Of a stretch of 64,000 nt of DNA, positions 26,146 to 34,950 are shown piece by piece. Both the position numbers and the translations under genes were made by a program. Every line of letters begins with the position of its first letter. The first letter of the stretch is position 1. The notes below the pieces were generated by a model that had not been told where the DNA came from, ran no database searches, and worked only from the letters and a program-made list of their open reading frames with translations. Origin of the DNA: Collimonas fungivorans Ter331 (GTDB lineage Bacteria > Pseudomonadota > Gammaproteobacteria > Burkholderiales > Burkholderiaceae_D); assembly GCF_000221045.1 (NCBI RefSeq), contig NC_015856.1:1707317-1771316 (forward strand), given 5' to 3'.

Positions 26146-26297
26146 ATTGACTCCAGATGTGCGCGCCATTGATGCCGCTGGCGCTGGGTGTGATTCTTGT
26201 TGAACAGGGCAAGATTGTAGGGGTTAGCCGCGCTCACGGCAACTCTGGCAGTTTTACCAGCAGCCATGCATTTTTGATATCGGATCCGGATTTGAAA

Positions 26298-26330
26298 AAA
26301 GACCCATGCGCACGAGGCGGCTGGGTCTTT
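26298..26330 (-). terminator. Terminator of the lytic transglycosylase gene
   Basis: A stem AAAGACCCA (26298-26306) with TGGGTCTTT (26322-26330) is enclosed by an outer CCGGAT/ATCCGG pairing. U-runs on the minus strand follow the stem. It lies 23 bp past the stop of the gene at 26354. Confidence 0.8.
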
Positions 26331-26353
26331 CTGATCCGGCGTTGCAGAAAAAA

Positions 26354-27862
26354 TCAGCCGCGCGCGCCGCGGGAAGAGGCCAGGACCACCGGTTTGGTGT
26401 TCTTTTTAGCCGCTACCTTGTTCTTGCTGCTGCGGCTGGTGCTTGCGGTTGCCTTGTGGTAACGCACGTTGCCGGCTTTCTTGCTGCCGGAGTTCGACGC
26501 CACCATCCGGTTCGGCACTTGCAGCTGCAGGCTTTGGCCGCGGCTGACGCCGTCGCGGTGCAAGCCGTTCCAGGCTTTCACTTGCGCCACGCTGACGCGA
26601 TAGCGCGAGGCGATCGAAGCCAGGGTATCGCGCTTGCCGACCTTGACGTAGATGCGGCGGGTTTCGGGAGCGTCCGGGGTCACTGCCATGGTGGCGTTGT
26701 CAGCCACTTCGGCCGTGATGTCGCTGCTGGAAGCTTCGGTTTTCGGCACCAGGATAGTGGAGCCGGCCTTGAGCAGCATGCGCGGCGGAATGTGGTTGAC
26801 TTCGCGGATGATGGCCGGCGTAGTGTCGAAGCGGGCGGCGATGGTTTCAATCCGCTCGCGGGCGCTGCTGACGGTATGCGAGGTCCAGGAAGACAGCGTC
26901 TGGGTCCATTTGGTCAGGTTGTTCTTGAATTTCTCTGCATTGCTTTCCGGCAGCAGGATCTTGGTGTCGCTGCTGCCGATGATCACCGGGCGGTTGAATT
27001 GCGGGTTCAGGGCCTTGAATTCATCCAGCGACAGTTCCGCCAGCTGGGCCGCTACCTTGACGTCGATATCGCGGGTCTTGCCGATGGTGACGAAGTAAGG
27101 CTGGTTGTCCACCTTGGGCAGCGCGATGTTGTACATCTCCGGCGCTGCAATGATGTTCTTGACGGCTTGCAGCTTGGGAACGTAATTGCGGGTTTCCGCC
27201 GGCATCAGCGGCGCCAGGCTGTTGAAGTCGATCGGCAGGCCGGCGGCCTGGTTCTTGTTGATGGCGCGCTGCACCGAGCCTTCGCCCCAATTATAGGCGG
27301 CCAGCGCCAGCTGCCAGTCGCCGAACATGCCGTACAGCTTTTGCAGGTAAGTCAGCGCGGCGTCGGTAGAGGCCAGGACGTCGCGCCGGTCATCCTTGAA
27401 CATGTTCTGCTTGAGATTGTAGTCGCGCCCGGTAGCCGGCACGAACTGCCACATGCCGGCAGCCTTGGCGCTGGAATAGGCTTGCGGATTGAACGCCGAT
27501 TCGATGAACGGCAGCAAAGCCAGCTCAGTCGGCATGCCGCGTTTTTCCAGTTCCTGCACTACGTGGAACAGGTAGCGCGAGGCGCGCACCGTAGTGCGTT
27601 CGAAATATTCCGGGCGGGCGCTGTAAAAATCGGTCTGGCTGACTACCTGCTGGTTGTCCAGGTCAGGGATGCCGAAACCCTTGCGGATGCGCGCCCAGAT
27701 ATCGACCTGTTCCATGCCGAGCATGCCGGCGCTGGGGTCGTTCGGGTCGATCAGGCTGAAAGTGGGGGTATAGATGGAAATGTCGTTGGCCTGGGCCAAG
27801 AGCGGAGTGCCGAAAAAAGCGAGCGCGGCAAAAGCGAAAGTCTTGAGTTTTAGCTGGTACAT
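26354..27862 (-). CDS. mltD: Membrane-bound lytic murein transglycosylase D-like, with LysM
   Basis: Cleaves the glycan strands of peptidoglycan in the periplasm. 502 residues: a signal peptide (about 1-25, LLAQA-ND), a family 1 lytic transglycosylase domain (about 105-230) with the catalytic glutamate in ALLPFIESAFNPQAYSSAKAAGMWQFVPATG (about Glu121) and AAYNWGEGSV, then LysM-type peptidoglycan-binding repeats (one around 340-375, a clear one around 408-456). The C-terminus (about 460-502) is basic and Ser/Lys-rich. No lipobox is seen, unlike E. coli MltD, so anchoring may differ. Confidence 0.93.
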   Translation of the reverse strand: MYQLKLKTFAFAALAFFGTPLLAQANDISIYTPTFSLIDPNDPSAGMLGMEQVDIWARIRKGFGIPDLDNQQVVSQTDFYSARPEYFERTTVRASRYLFHVVQELEKRGMPTELALLPFIESAFNPQAYSSAKAAGMWQFVPATGRDYNLKQNMFKDDRRDVLASTDAALTYLQKLYGMFGDWQLALAAYNWGEGSVQRAINKNQAAGLPIDFNSLAPLMPAETRNYVPKLQAVKNIIAAPEMYNIALPKVDNQPYFVTIGKTRDIDVKVAAQLAELSLDEFKALNPQFNRPVIIGSSDTKILLPESNAEKFKNNLTKWTQTLSSWTSHTVSSARERIETIAARFDTTPAIIREVNHIPPRMLLKAGSTILVPKTEASSSDITAEVADNATMAVTPDAPETRRIYVKVGKRDTLASIASRYRVSVAQVKAWNGLHRDGVSRGQSLQLQVPNRMVASNSGSKKAGNVRYHKATASTSRSSKNKVAAKKNTKPVVLASSRGARG

Positions 27863-28076
27863 GGGTTCAATTTATGTGACCGGGATGTAATCAACCGGTA
27901 ATAATGGATTAGACGCAGTGTACGTAAGGCGGTTTTCTCCCGTCAAGCAAAAATTGCACTGTTACAAGCGATAAGTGATTGATTTATCAGGTATTACTTT
28001 TAATAAATCGATATGCGGAGACTATCTAACCAACAATCACAATAAATGACGTTAATAGGTCTCCCGGCCAGCCGGA

Positions 28077-28877
28077 TCACTTGAAATTGTTTTTCCATTC
28101 GCGCAGGGCGGCGAATGCCTCCACCGGATCGGATTGCCGGCCGTCGATGCGGCCGCTGGCCTGCAGGCTGGCGACAATGGCCGGCTGCCGGTAACGCAGG
28201 AAGGGGTTGGTGGCGATTTCCAAGGCGATAGTCGACGGCACGGTGGCTTGCTGGCGCGCGCGTTTGGCCTGTTCGCTGGCCATGCGGGCGACCAGGTCCG
28301 GATTGTCCGGTTCCACCGCCAGCGCAAAGCGCAGGTTGGCGACGGTGTATTCGTGGGCGCAATACACCTGGGTGTCTCCCGGCAAGCTGCTCAGCTTGCC
28401 CAGCGAATCGACCATCTGCGCCGGGCTGCCTTCGAACAGGCGGCCGCAGCCGCCGGCAAACAGCGTGTCGCCGCAAAACAGCCAGGGCTGGCCATGCGCC
28501 ACATAGGCAATGTGGCCGCTGGTGTGGCCCGGCACTTCCAGCACCGACAAGGTCACCCCCAGTTGCGGGACGACGGCGGTATCGCCTTCGCTGAGTTTCT
28601 GGCTGACGCCGGCGATGTCTTCGCCGGCAGGGCCGAATACCGGGATGTCGAAGTGCCGCAGCAAAGTTTGTACGCCGCCGACATGGTCAGCATGGTGATG
28701 TGTCAGTAAAATAGCGACAAGTATCAGGTCGTGGGCAGCAAGCGCGGCCAGGATCGGCTGGGCATCGCCGGGATCGACCACCGCCGCATGGCGGCCATCG
28801 TGAATCAGCCAGAGATAATTGTCGTTGAATGCCGGCACCGCCAATACGCTTAACGACTTATTTAATGGTTCTCTCAT
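28077..28877 (-). CDS. gloB: Hydroxyacylglutathione hydrolase (glyoxalase II)
   Basis: Hydrolyses S-lactoylglutathione to lactate and glutathione in methylglyoxal detoxification. The metallo-beta-lactamase fold shows the zinc motif [13 protein letters not shown]-type ([13 protein letters not shown]), [27 protein letters not shown] and [14 protein letters not shown] start at [23 protein letters not shown] (28877), giving 266 residues; a longer start at 28901 (MPALIDK) overlaps the divergent methyltransferase ATG. The arrangement gloB / methyltransferase / rnhA / dnaQ is a common proteobacterial cluster. Confidence 0.94.
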   Translation of the reverse strand: MREPLNKSLSVLAVPAFNDNYLWLIHDGRHAAVVDPGDAQPILAALAAHDLILVAILLTHHHADHVGGVQTLLRHFDIPVFGPAGEDIAGVSQKLSEGDTAVVPQLGVTLSVLEVPGHTSGHIAYVAHGQPWLFCGDTLFAGGCGRLFEGSPAQMVDSLGKLSSLPGDTQVYCAHEYTVANLRFALAVEPDNPDLVARMASEQAKRARQQATVPSTIALEIATNPFLRYRQPAIVASLQASGRIDGRQSDPVEAFAALREWKNNFK

Positions 28878-28899
28878 TGATTTATCAATTAAGGCAGGC

Positions 28900-29685
28900 A
28901 TGGCAAATCCGTCGTCAGAAAAGTCCATTATAGCGCTCGGCCCCTGGCTGCAGACGCCCACCGGCAGTTACATGCTGGAGTGGGAGCAGGCGCGCCTGGA
29001 CGCGATGACGGCGGATATCTTCGGCTTCAACGCGATGCAGATCGGCGTGCCGCAAATCAAGTCCCTGCAAGCGAACCGCATGCGCCACAAATGGCTGACG
29101 GACAGCCGCCTGCCGGCAGCGGGCGAAGCGCAATCCGGCGTGGTGGTGACCCACGATTTCGCCGAACTGCCGTTCGCCTCGCAAAGCCTGGACCTGGTGG
29201 TGTTGCCGCATGTGCTCGAGTTCGCCGCCGAGCCGCACCAGATCTTGCGCGAGGTCGAACGGGTGCTGATTCCGGAAGGGCAGGTTATCATCACCGGTTT
29301 TAATCCGGCCAGCTTGTGGGGCATCAGGCAAACCGCAGGCCGCATGTCGGGCGTGCATTTCCTGCCGCAGAACGCCGAATTCATCAGCCTGCTGCGCCTG
29401 AAAGACTGGCTGAAGCTGCTGAACATGGAAGTCAACCGCGGCCACTTCGGCTGCTACGCGCCGCCGTATACCAGCAGCAAATGGCTGCATCGCTTCGCCT
29501 TCATGGAAAAGGCCGGCAACCGCTGGTGGCCGTATTTCGGCGCGGTATATATCGTGCAGGCGATCAAGCGGGTGAAGGGCATGCACCTGGTCGGCCCGGC
29601 TTTCAGCAAACAGGTGATCAAGGCAGCGCGCGGCGTGCCGGCCACCAACAAGATACACAAGACGGACCGCAACGGCGCTGAGTAG
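28900..29685 (+). CDS. SAM-dependent class I methyltransferase
   Basis: Putative methyltransferase of 261 residues. The start MANPSSEKS at 28900 has AAGGCAGG upstream; the frame is open further back but the extension overlaps gloB. The core has a degenerate SAM-binding region and the motif stretch [47 protein letters not shown], typical of methyltransferase_11 proteins found beside gloB and rnhA. Substrate unknown. Confidence 0.88.
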   Translation: MANPSSEKSIIALGPWLQTPTGSYMLEWEQARLDAMTADIFGFNAMQIGVPQIKSLQANRMRHKWLTDSRLPAAGEAQSGVVVTHDFAELPFASQSLDLVVLPHVLEFAAEPHQILREVERVLIPEGQVIITGFNPASLWGIRQTAGRMSGVHFLPQNAEFISLLRLKDWLKLLNMEVNRGHFGCYAPPYTSSKWLHRFAFMEKAGNRWWPYFGAVYIVQAIKRVKGMHLVGPAFSKQVIKAARGVPATNKIHKTDRNGAE

Positions 29686-29727
29686 TCAGGGCAGCGGTCT
29701 CAAATATAACAAGCAGCGAAAGACAGT

Positions 29728-30162
29728 ATGGACAAAGTAGAGATATATGCCGATGGCGCCTGCAAGGGCAATCCCGGCACCGGCGGCTGGGGTGCGCTAT
29801 TGGTGGCGGATGGCAAGGAAAAGGAATTGTTTGGCGGCGAACGCAATACGACCAATAACCGGATGGAGCTGAAAGCGGTGATCGAGGCCTTGACCGCCCT
29901 GACTCGTCCCTGCGAGGTGACGGTGTATACCGACAGCCAGTATGTGCAAAAAGGGATCAGCGAATGGATCCACGGCTGGAAAGCGCGCGGCTGGAAAACC
30001 GCAGCGCGCGAACCCGTGAAAAACGTCGACCTGTGGCAGGCGCTGGACGCCGCGCAGGCCCAGCACAAGATCGAATGGAAATGGGTCAGGGGCCATGCCG
30101 GCCACGTCGGCAACGAGCGCGCCGACCAGCTCGCCAACCGCGGCGTGACCACGGTTGTATAA
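29728..30162 (+). CDS. rnhA: Ribonuclease HI
   Basis: Degrades RNA in RNA-DNA hybrids. 144 residues with the four carboxylates of the active site in context: [45 protein letters not shown] and [12 protein letters not shown]. It lies 42 bp after the methyltransferase and 69 bp before the dnaQ-like gene. Confidence 0.96.
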   Translation: MDKVEIYADGACKGNPGTGGWGALLVADGKEKELFGGERNTTNNRMELKAVIEALTALTRPCEVTVYTDSQYVQKGISEWIHGWKARGWKTAAREPVKNVDLWQALDAAQAQHKIEWKWVRGHAGHVGNERADQLANRGVTTVV

Positions 30163-30231
30163 CACCGCCACGGCCGCATTGGCTGAGGCGCGCTACTATT
30201 AACATATGTTTGTATTGAAGATTAAGTGACC

Positions 30232-30969
30232 ATGCGACAAATTGTTCTGGATACCGAAACCACCGGCCTCAACCCGCGCACCGGCGACCGCGTCATCGAA
30301 ATCGGTTGCGTCGAGTTGCTGAACCGGCGCTTGACCGGCAATAATTTCCATCGCTACATCAACCCCGAGCGCGATTCGGAAGAAGGCGCGCTGGCAGTCC
30401 ACGGCTTGACCACTGCTTTCCTCAGTGACAAACCGAAGTTCGCCGAAATATTCGACGAGCTGCGCGAATACACGCGCGGCGCCCAGGTCATCATCCACAA
30501 CGCGCCGTTCGACCTGGGATTCCTCGACGCTGAATACAAGCTGCTAGGCAAGGGCACATTTTCCGGCGATGTCGCCGGCGTCATCGACACCCTGGTGCAA
30601 GCCAAGGAAATGTATCCCGGCAAACGCAACTCGCTGGACGCCCTGTGCGACCGCTACGGCATCTCCAACGCCCACCGCACCTTGCACGGCGCATTGCTTG
30701 ACTCCGAACTGCTGGCCGAGGTGTACCTGGCAATGACGCGCGGCCAGAACAGTTTCAGCATCGACCTGGGAGCAGGGCATGGCGATGCGGACGGCGGCGG
30801 TGCGGCGCTGGAGCTGCTGCCGCTGGCGGGGATCGTGGTGCGCACCGCGAATGCGGAAGAACTGGCCGAGCATGAGCTGGTGCTAAATGGTTTGGACAAG
30901 GACGCTAAAGGCGCCTGCATATGGCGCCAGCCGGCGGTGGATGCCGCTGAAAATCCGCCGCAAAACTGA
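30232..30969 (+). CDS. dnaQ: DNA polymerase III epsilon subunit (3'-5' proofreading exonuclease)
   Basis: Proofreading exonuclease, 245 residues. ExoI IVLDTETTGLNPRTGDRVIEIG, ExoII IIHNAPFDLGFLDAEYK and ExoIII HRTLHGALLDSELLAEVYLAM supply the DEDDh active site. The first ATG (30232) is preferred over an in-frame GTG two codons earlier. The C-terminal 60 residues are the variable part that binds the polymerase alpha subunit. It sits immediately upstream of the tRNA-Val gene. Confidence 0.94.
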   Translation: MRQIVLDTETTGLNPRTGDRVIEIGCVELLNRRLTGNNFHRYINPERDSEEGALAVHGLTTAFLSDKPKFAEIFDELREYTRGAQVIIHNAPFDLGFLDAEYKLLGKGTFSGDVAGVIDTLVQAKEMYPGKRNSLDALCDRYGISNAHRTLHGALLDSELLAEVYLAMTRGQNSFSIDLGAGHGDADGGGAALELLPLAGIVVRTANAEELAEHELVLNGLDKDAKGACIWRQPAVDAAENPPQN

Positions 30970-31018
30970 TCTTGCAAAAAATTCACACAAGACACTAGCC
31001 ACGAACCGGATTTGCCAT

Positions 31019-31024
31019 TATAAT
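31019..31024 (+). promoter_or_regulatory. -10 element of the tRNA-Val gene
   Basis: TATAAT stands 11 bp before the tRNA 5' end. A -35 match is poor (TAGCCA at 30996-31001). Confidence 0.5.
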
Positions 31025-31035
31025 TTCGCTTCTTT

Positions 31036-31112
31036 AGGCGCGTAGCTCAGCTGGTTAGAGCACTACCTTGACATGGTAGGGGTCGTTGGTTCGAGTCCAA
31101 TCGTGCCTACCA
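31036..31112 (+). tRNA. tRNA-Val (anticodon GAC)
   Basis: A 77-nt cloverleaf. The acceptor stem AGGCGCG/CGTGCCT pairs fully (one G-U); D arm GCTCAGCTGGTTAGAGC; anticodon stem CTACC/GGTAG around loop TTGACAT gives anticodon GAC; T arm has GTTCGAGTC; CCA is encoded. It is intact although an integrase gene reads into it from the other strand, which marks it as the insertion site of the element that follows. Confidence 0.97.
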
Positions 31113-32326
31113 GTATTCTCAACGTTTGCGGGGATGCTGGGACAAATTTGGGGCAATTTCGAATTTGTTTGTAAGTGAATATCAGTGGAATGGAAGCGCA
31201 GTATGGCTTCCATTTTTGCTTTCTCCCTCCCGCGATCTGCGGAATCAATCCACTTAGCGTACACAGTAAAAAGCATCTTGGCATTGGCATGTCCCATCTG
31301 CCGGCTGATGTAGGTCGGGTTCACGCTGGCCATTAAGGCGGTTGTCGCATATGTATGCCGGGTTTGGTAGGCACGGCGCATCCGAATCCCCAGGGGCTTC
31401 AGTGTTGGCCTCCAATAATGGTCGCGCTGGCTGCGTTCGTCGTGCCATGGGCGAAGCGTGACAGGATTTTCAAATATTTCATCCGACTTCAGGAACGTAA
31501 AGGCTTTTTGCGCTTGCAGAACGGCGATTACTCGTTCAACCAGGTCGACGTCGCGGATTTCATGAGTCTTGAGGCTCTTGAGCTGTCCCTTGAACGTCCG
31601 AGCCCGCTCAACGCGCGCGGTGCCATGATTCCAATCGACGTTGCCCCAACGCAATGCAATTAGTTCTTTATGGCGCATGCCGGTCATAAAAGCAAACTCG
31701 AAATAGTTCGCTATCCGCAGGTCGTAGTGCTCCCGCATATGAGAAAGAATCCATTCCATCTCTTCTGTCGACAGAGGGTCCGGCACGGCCTTTTGGTGCT
31801 TTCCGTTCTCGATGCCTTGCATCGGATTGACCAAGTCGCTGATCTCGCGTCCGGCAAGCGCAAAAACACCTCTGAGCGGGATTAGGTAGTTATTACAAAG
31901 CTTGGCGCTTGGCCAAGGGTGAGAGCCCACCACCGCTGCGATTTTGCCGTAGCTGAGCGACTCGATCGCGCTGTCGGCGCCGAGTTTGCTTTGCCAAAAC
32001 TTTAGTGCTAGCGAATACTGGGAGAGCGTGGCGGCAGCTAGCCGCCCCTTGGTCTGAAGCCACAGATTGCACATTTCTTCAAGTGTCCGTACAGCGGAGC
32101 CCATTTTTCCGGCATTGGGTGAATTCGAAAAAAACTCGCCATAGACAAAACTACCGAGCTCCATCTTGCGTTTGATTTGCTCGACCATTCGCTCAGCGAA
32201 TTTGATATTCGGAGCGGTTGGTTTCAGGTCCAGCGTTTCCCGGCAACGAACCCCGCGCCAGGTAAATGACACCCGAATAGCTGATTCACGAATCTCTATA
32301 CCGCTGCCTTTACGCCCTTTACCCAT
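31055..32326 (-). CDS. int: Tyrosine-type site-specific integrase
   Basis: Phage-type recombinase of 423 residues. It has an N-terminal arm-binding region (about 1-70), a SAM-like core-binding domain (about 75-165) and a catalytic domain (about 180-375). Catalytic residues are visible in FAFMTGMRHKELIALRWGNVD (Arg), AYQTRHTYATTALMASVNPTYISRQMGH (Arg and His) and MLFTVYAKW (Tyr nucleophile). The last 20 codons lie inside the tRNA-Val gene, so the coding end is shared with the attachment site. This is characteristic of elements that integrate at a tRNA 3' end. It overlaps the excisionase gene at 32296-32326. Confidence 0.94.
   Translation of the reverse strand: MGKGRKGSGIEIRESAIRVSFTWRGVRCRETLDLKPTAPNIKFAERMVEQIKRKMELGSFVYGEFFSNSPNAGKMGSAVRTLEEMCNLWLQTKGRLAAATLSQYSLALKFWQSKLGADSAIESLSYGKIAAVVGSHPWPSAKLCNNYLIPLRGVFALAGREISDLVNPMQGIENGKHQKAVPDPLSTEEMEWILSHMREHYDLRIANYFEFAFMTGMRHKELIALRWGNVDWNHGTARVERARTFKGQLKSLKTHEIRDVDLVERVIAVLQAQKAFTFLKSDEIFENPVTLRPWHDERSQRDHYWRPTLKPLGIRMRRAYQTRHTYATTALMASVNPTYISRQMGHANAKMLFTVYAKWIDSADRGREKAKMEAILRFHSTDIHLQTNSKLPQICPSIPANVENTGRHDWTRTNDPYHVKVVL
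31080..31112. other. Likely left attachment core (tRNA 3' end)
   Basis: The 3' half of tRNA-Val, from the variable loop to CCA, lies at the junction with the integrase and is the expected crossover region. I searched by eye for a second copy of this segment across 31-50 kb and found none, so attR is outside the window, lost, or very degenerate. The exact core is inference. Confidence 0.45.
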
Positions 32327-32553
32327 TTGTAATACTCCTGCATATTCATTGTTACGTGGCCATCCGGCGCGCGCCGATGATGTGTGCCCTCGATCCAGAC
32401 GCCATCCTCGATTTTTCGCCTGACAGCCTTATCTCTGTAACCGGTCAGTGACGAAAAAACATGGATAAGCACCCATCTTACCTGTACAGCGGGGCTGTCC
32501 ATCATTTCACCCAGCCTTTCAATTGGCGGAGGCTGGTGTTTGCATTTCTGCAA
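32296..32553 (-). CDS. Excisionase-like DNA-binding protein
   Basis: An 85-residue protein immediately before and overlapping int. The stretch YRDKAVRRKIEDGVWIEGTHHRRAPDGHVTMNMQEYYKWVKG matches the winged-helix excisionase pattern seen beside tyrosine integrases (VW-EG-HW/Y-RAPDG...). It would bias recombination towards excision and may control int. The frame begins at a TTG (32553); a Met-Met pair 16 codons in (32505) is another possible start. Confidence 0.75.
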   Translation of the reverse strand: MQKCKHQPPPIERLGEMMDSPAVQVRWVLIHVFSSLTGYRDKAVRRKIEDGVWIEGTHHRRAPDGHVTMNMQEYYKWVKGVKAAV

Positions 32554-32605
32554 AGAAATTGTTGTTCTTTCATGCTACGATTCCTCCTAAAAACAGGGGG
32601 AATGA

Positions 32606-33040
32606 ATGGTTCAAGCGTCCAAACAAAATACGGCTAAAACAGCGGAAAAGGCCGATTGGGAAGGTCGGTACCTGGAAAACCATCGCATCGAAACGTTTAA
32701 ATCGACTATTTCGCTTTCTACTGAGATCATTAAATACTTGACTTTGCTGAATGGCGGAGCTGTGGCCGGCATGCTGACGACGCTCGATAAGCTCACCAAG
32801 ATTTTGTCGGTCGGCACAATTCGCTGGGCTGTGGCGTGTTTTGTTGTTGGGCTCGTATTTAATGGCTTCGGGGTATTTGCGCTTTATTTCTCTCAGACGG
32901 TCGCGTACAAGGAGTTTTCCATGAGACCAGATAGGCCGAGTCAGCGCAGACAATTGATAGGAGCAGCTATGTTTCAAGTGTTTAGTTTGATGTTTTTTTG
33001 CTTTGGAGCGCTCATATCCGTGGAAGGCCTTCAGACATAG
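32606..33040 (+). CDS. Small membrane protein of unknown function (island)
   Basis: Unrecognised 144-residue protein with a good AGGGGG ribosome site 6 bases before the ATG. A charged amphipathic N-terminal region (1-40) is followed by hydrophobic segments at about 41-60 (EIIKYLTLLNGGAVAGML), 73-95 (RWAVACFVVGLVFNGFGVFALYF) and 117-137 (GAAMFQVFSLMFFCFGALIS). A soluble helix followed by two or three membrane spans recalls effector-like membrane proteins in defence islands, but no specific family is claimed. It diverges from xis-int. Confidence 0.7.
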   Translation: MVQASKQNTAKTAEKADWEGRYLENHRIETFKSTISLSTEIIKYLTLLNGGAVAGMLTTLDKLTKILSVGTIRWAVACFVVGLVFNGFGVFALYFSQTVAYKEFSMRPDRPSQRRQLIGAAMFQVFSLMFFCFGALISVEGLQT

Positions 33041-33111
33041 CGTTAGCCAATCTTTTGATTCGATTCTTGCCGATGTGATAAAGGGCCTTCAGACAATAAC
33101 GAGGATGCAGG

Positions 33112-33720
33112 ATGAAACTTATCGAAAGGTTTTGCTGGGTGTTTTTTGCTGCATGCGCTCTTGTCGAATGCCACTGGGTGCTTCATTACGGCATTAAAGC
33201 TGCGGGATGGAAGGAACCTGACGCTAACGGATGGGCGTCTTGGGTGCAGGCTGTCGGGTCGATTTTTGCAATAGCTGGTGCATGCGGCATTGCTATCTAT
33301 CAGCGATTTGACGAAAGACGAGTGCGCGCAGAAGAGCAAACTCGATCCGATATGATCGCTGCTAGGATTTGTCATAAAGTAGCTACAGATGCTTGTCTCG
33401 TCCTCTATAACATTGCAAAAAAATTTGAAGAGCGGCTTGTCGATGCCTCTATACATATAGGTGCAGAGCGGATTGAAGATGTTCAATTTTCTCTTCGTAC
33501 ATTGGCACGCAAAGAGCTCGCCGCCGATCTTTATTCCCTTTTGCTGGAGCTGCAACGAGAGGTCGCCTACACACTTACTGATGTTCGCCGCGAAAGCCCA
33601 TTGGATCCAGACACGCATGCCGAGGTATGCAGAAAATCCAGGGCACGGCATAAGAAAGGGAAAATCATTAGGGACGCCATTGGTAAAATCGCGGCCGAGT
33701 ATGGGGTTTCGAGCATATAA
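33112..33720 (+). CDS. Membrane-anchored coiled-coil protein of unknown function
   Basis: Unrecognised 202-residue protein: two hydrophobic segments near the N-terminus (about 7-27 and 44-64, ASWVQAVGSIFAIAGACGIAIYQ) and a long helical cytosolic part (65-202) with charged heptad-like stretches. It lies 71 bp after the preceding membrane-protein gene, so the two may form one transcript. The ATG follows AGGATGCAGG. WVQAVGSIxAIxG... is a sequence often met in uncharacterised phage and island proteins; no function is assigned. Confidence 0.7.
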   Translation: MKLIERFCWVFFAACALVECHWVLHYGIKAAGWKEPDANGWASWVQAVGSIFAIAGACGIAIYQRFDERRVRAEEQTRSDMIAARICHKVATDACLVLYNIAKKFEERLVDASIHIGAERIEDVQFSLRTLARKELAADLYSLLLELQREVAYTLTDVRRESPLDPDTHAEVCRKSRARHKKGKIIRDAIGKIAAEYGVSSI

Positions 33721-33836
33721 AAAATATGGATGGTAGTTTATTGATCTGCTTCTAGAATTATTAAAGAAACTGGCGTCCCGGTCCTCAACGTACCCTATGT
33801 GCTCGGTCGGATAATTATTGTGTGAAGAGAGCATGG

Positions 33837-33950
33837 TTAGATGTCCAATTCTTCGATAACCATGTCGCGGGCGATAGCGCAGAGATCAGCCAAGGATAAG
33901 CCATTTTTTGCTTCCTTTGTCAGCGGTAGAGGTGATGGTTTGGCATTCAT
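33837..33950 (-). CDS. Small ORF, 37 residues, coupled
   Basis: MNAKPSPLPLTKEAKNGLSL... followed by an acidic end EELDI. The ATG overlaps the stop of the frame upstream (ATGA), which argues for translation. No family recognised. Confidence 0.4.
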   Translation of the reverse strand: MNAKPSPLPLTKEAKNGLSLADLCAIARDMVIEELDI

Positions 33951-34192
33951 GCTGCACCGCCTTTCGTGAGATGCTTTCCTTCTTCCCGCACTAAAGAAAG
34001 CAGCTCCTTCAGCTCTTCAGCGAGGCCTCGGGCAAGCCAAAGAACATTCTCTTGAATGTCGTCGTTATAGTTTCTGAAGGAAGTGGTAGCGTCGCCTATT
34101 GTTAGAAGGAGGAGGGCAGACAGTTGCGCCAGTACATCCGGAGGGCTACTTTCTCCAGAAATGGACGCAGCTGTTAAGCAATTGATTCGGAG
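33947..34192 (-). pseudogene. Coding-like frame without a visible start codon
   Basis: An 81-codon frame with coding-like content (VLAQLSALLLLTIGDATTSF, then a charged helix VLWLARGLAEELKELLSLVREEG) has a stop upstream and no ATG, GTG or TTG in a suitable place. It may be the 3' part of a gene broken by a frameshift near 34190. It runs into the 37-residue ORF with an ATGA overlap. Its hydrophobic helix plus amphipathic helix layout resembles small DUF3077-like proteins, but this is weak. Confidence 0.35.
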
Positions 34193-34423
34193 TCAGAAGA
34201 GGATGCCGCAACAGCTCGGGCGGCTCAGGCATTCATCAAAGATAATGGGATGGCGCCGTAAGTGCTGTACCGCCGTACGATTCATATGGCTTCTTGAATC
34301 TATTGGATATGTTGAAATTCAAGATCGTCAAAGTATCACAACAAGCCAGCACCGAAAGAAGCAAAAAGAAAACTATCAAATGGGCGATTTTATTGCGAAA
34401 TGCATTTTGAATTTCATTGCATC

Positions 34424-34930
34424 TCAAACTGCCTGTGGCGTAGTGTCTTCAGCATATGACACTTGAATGTCGTAGCCACCTCGAACGAGAAGTTTGGAAT
34501 TACAGTTGTGACAGCCAAAAGAAACCATCATCCTATTGTCTTCCCGAGCCTTTTGGAGGATAAATTTCTTCCCATTCTGGTAGCAATTTGGGCAAAGCCA
34601 ATGCGTTGGTTCGATGGATCCGCTTTGTTTTTTAAGCGCGTACACGAAACATCCGGTCCATGGAGAAACAAGAAGATAGTTTTTTTTTGTTTCTTCCCAT
34701 GCTTTTACTTGAGCAATTTCTTCTTTAAGCGAGCGTATTTCCTCAATTAGCGAAAATTGCGCGGATTGAGCCCCAAGTGCATTGCTTTGGGCAGAGAGAA
34801 TCACTTGCTGAAGCTCAATGGCCTTAGCATTGACCTCAGCCATCGTTTTAAGTTTACTCATGCCGATAGCAATATCTGCGGCGGTCTTTAGGCCAGTAAC
34901 CGCACCTTGGAGCAAAGCCATATCAACCAT
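34424..34930 (-). CDS. Coiled-coil protein with C-terminal zinc ribbon
   Basis: Unrecognised 168-residue protein. Residues about 20-85 are a predicted coiled coil rich in Ala, Gln and Glu (TMAEVNAKAIELQQVILSAQ...LIEEIRSLKEEIAQVKAW). Residues about 108-145 contain two CxxC knuckles (WLCPNCYQNG and FGCHNCNSKL) that should bind one zinc ion. The start follows CCAGGA. Similar proteins occur in prophages and islands beside integrases; their role is unknown to me. Confidence 0.75.
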   Translation of the reverse strand: MVDMALLQGAVTGLKTAADIAIGMSKLKTMAEVNAKAIELQQVILSAQSNALGAQSAQFSLIEEIRSLKEEIAQVKAWEETKKNYLLVSPWTGCFVYALKKQSGSIEPTHWLCPNCYQNGKKFILQKAREDNRMMVSFGCHNCNSKLLVRGGYDIQVSYAEDTTPQAV

Positions 34931-34950
34931 GATTTTTCCTGGAGTAGTAA

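Noticed and set aside
34083-34466. A 127-codon plus-strand ORF
   Set aside because: No ribosome site, irregular composition, and it overlaps better-supported frames on the minus strand (33947-34192 and the end of 34424-34930).
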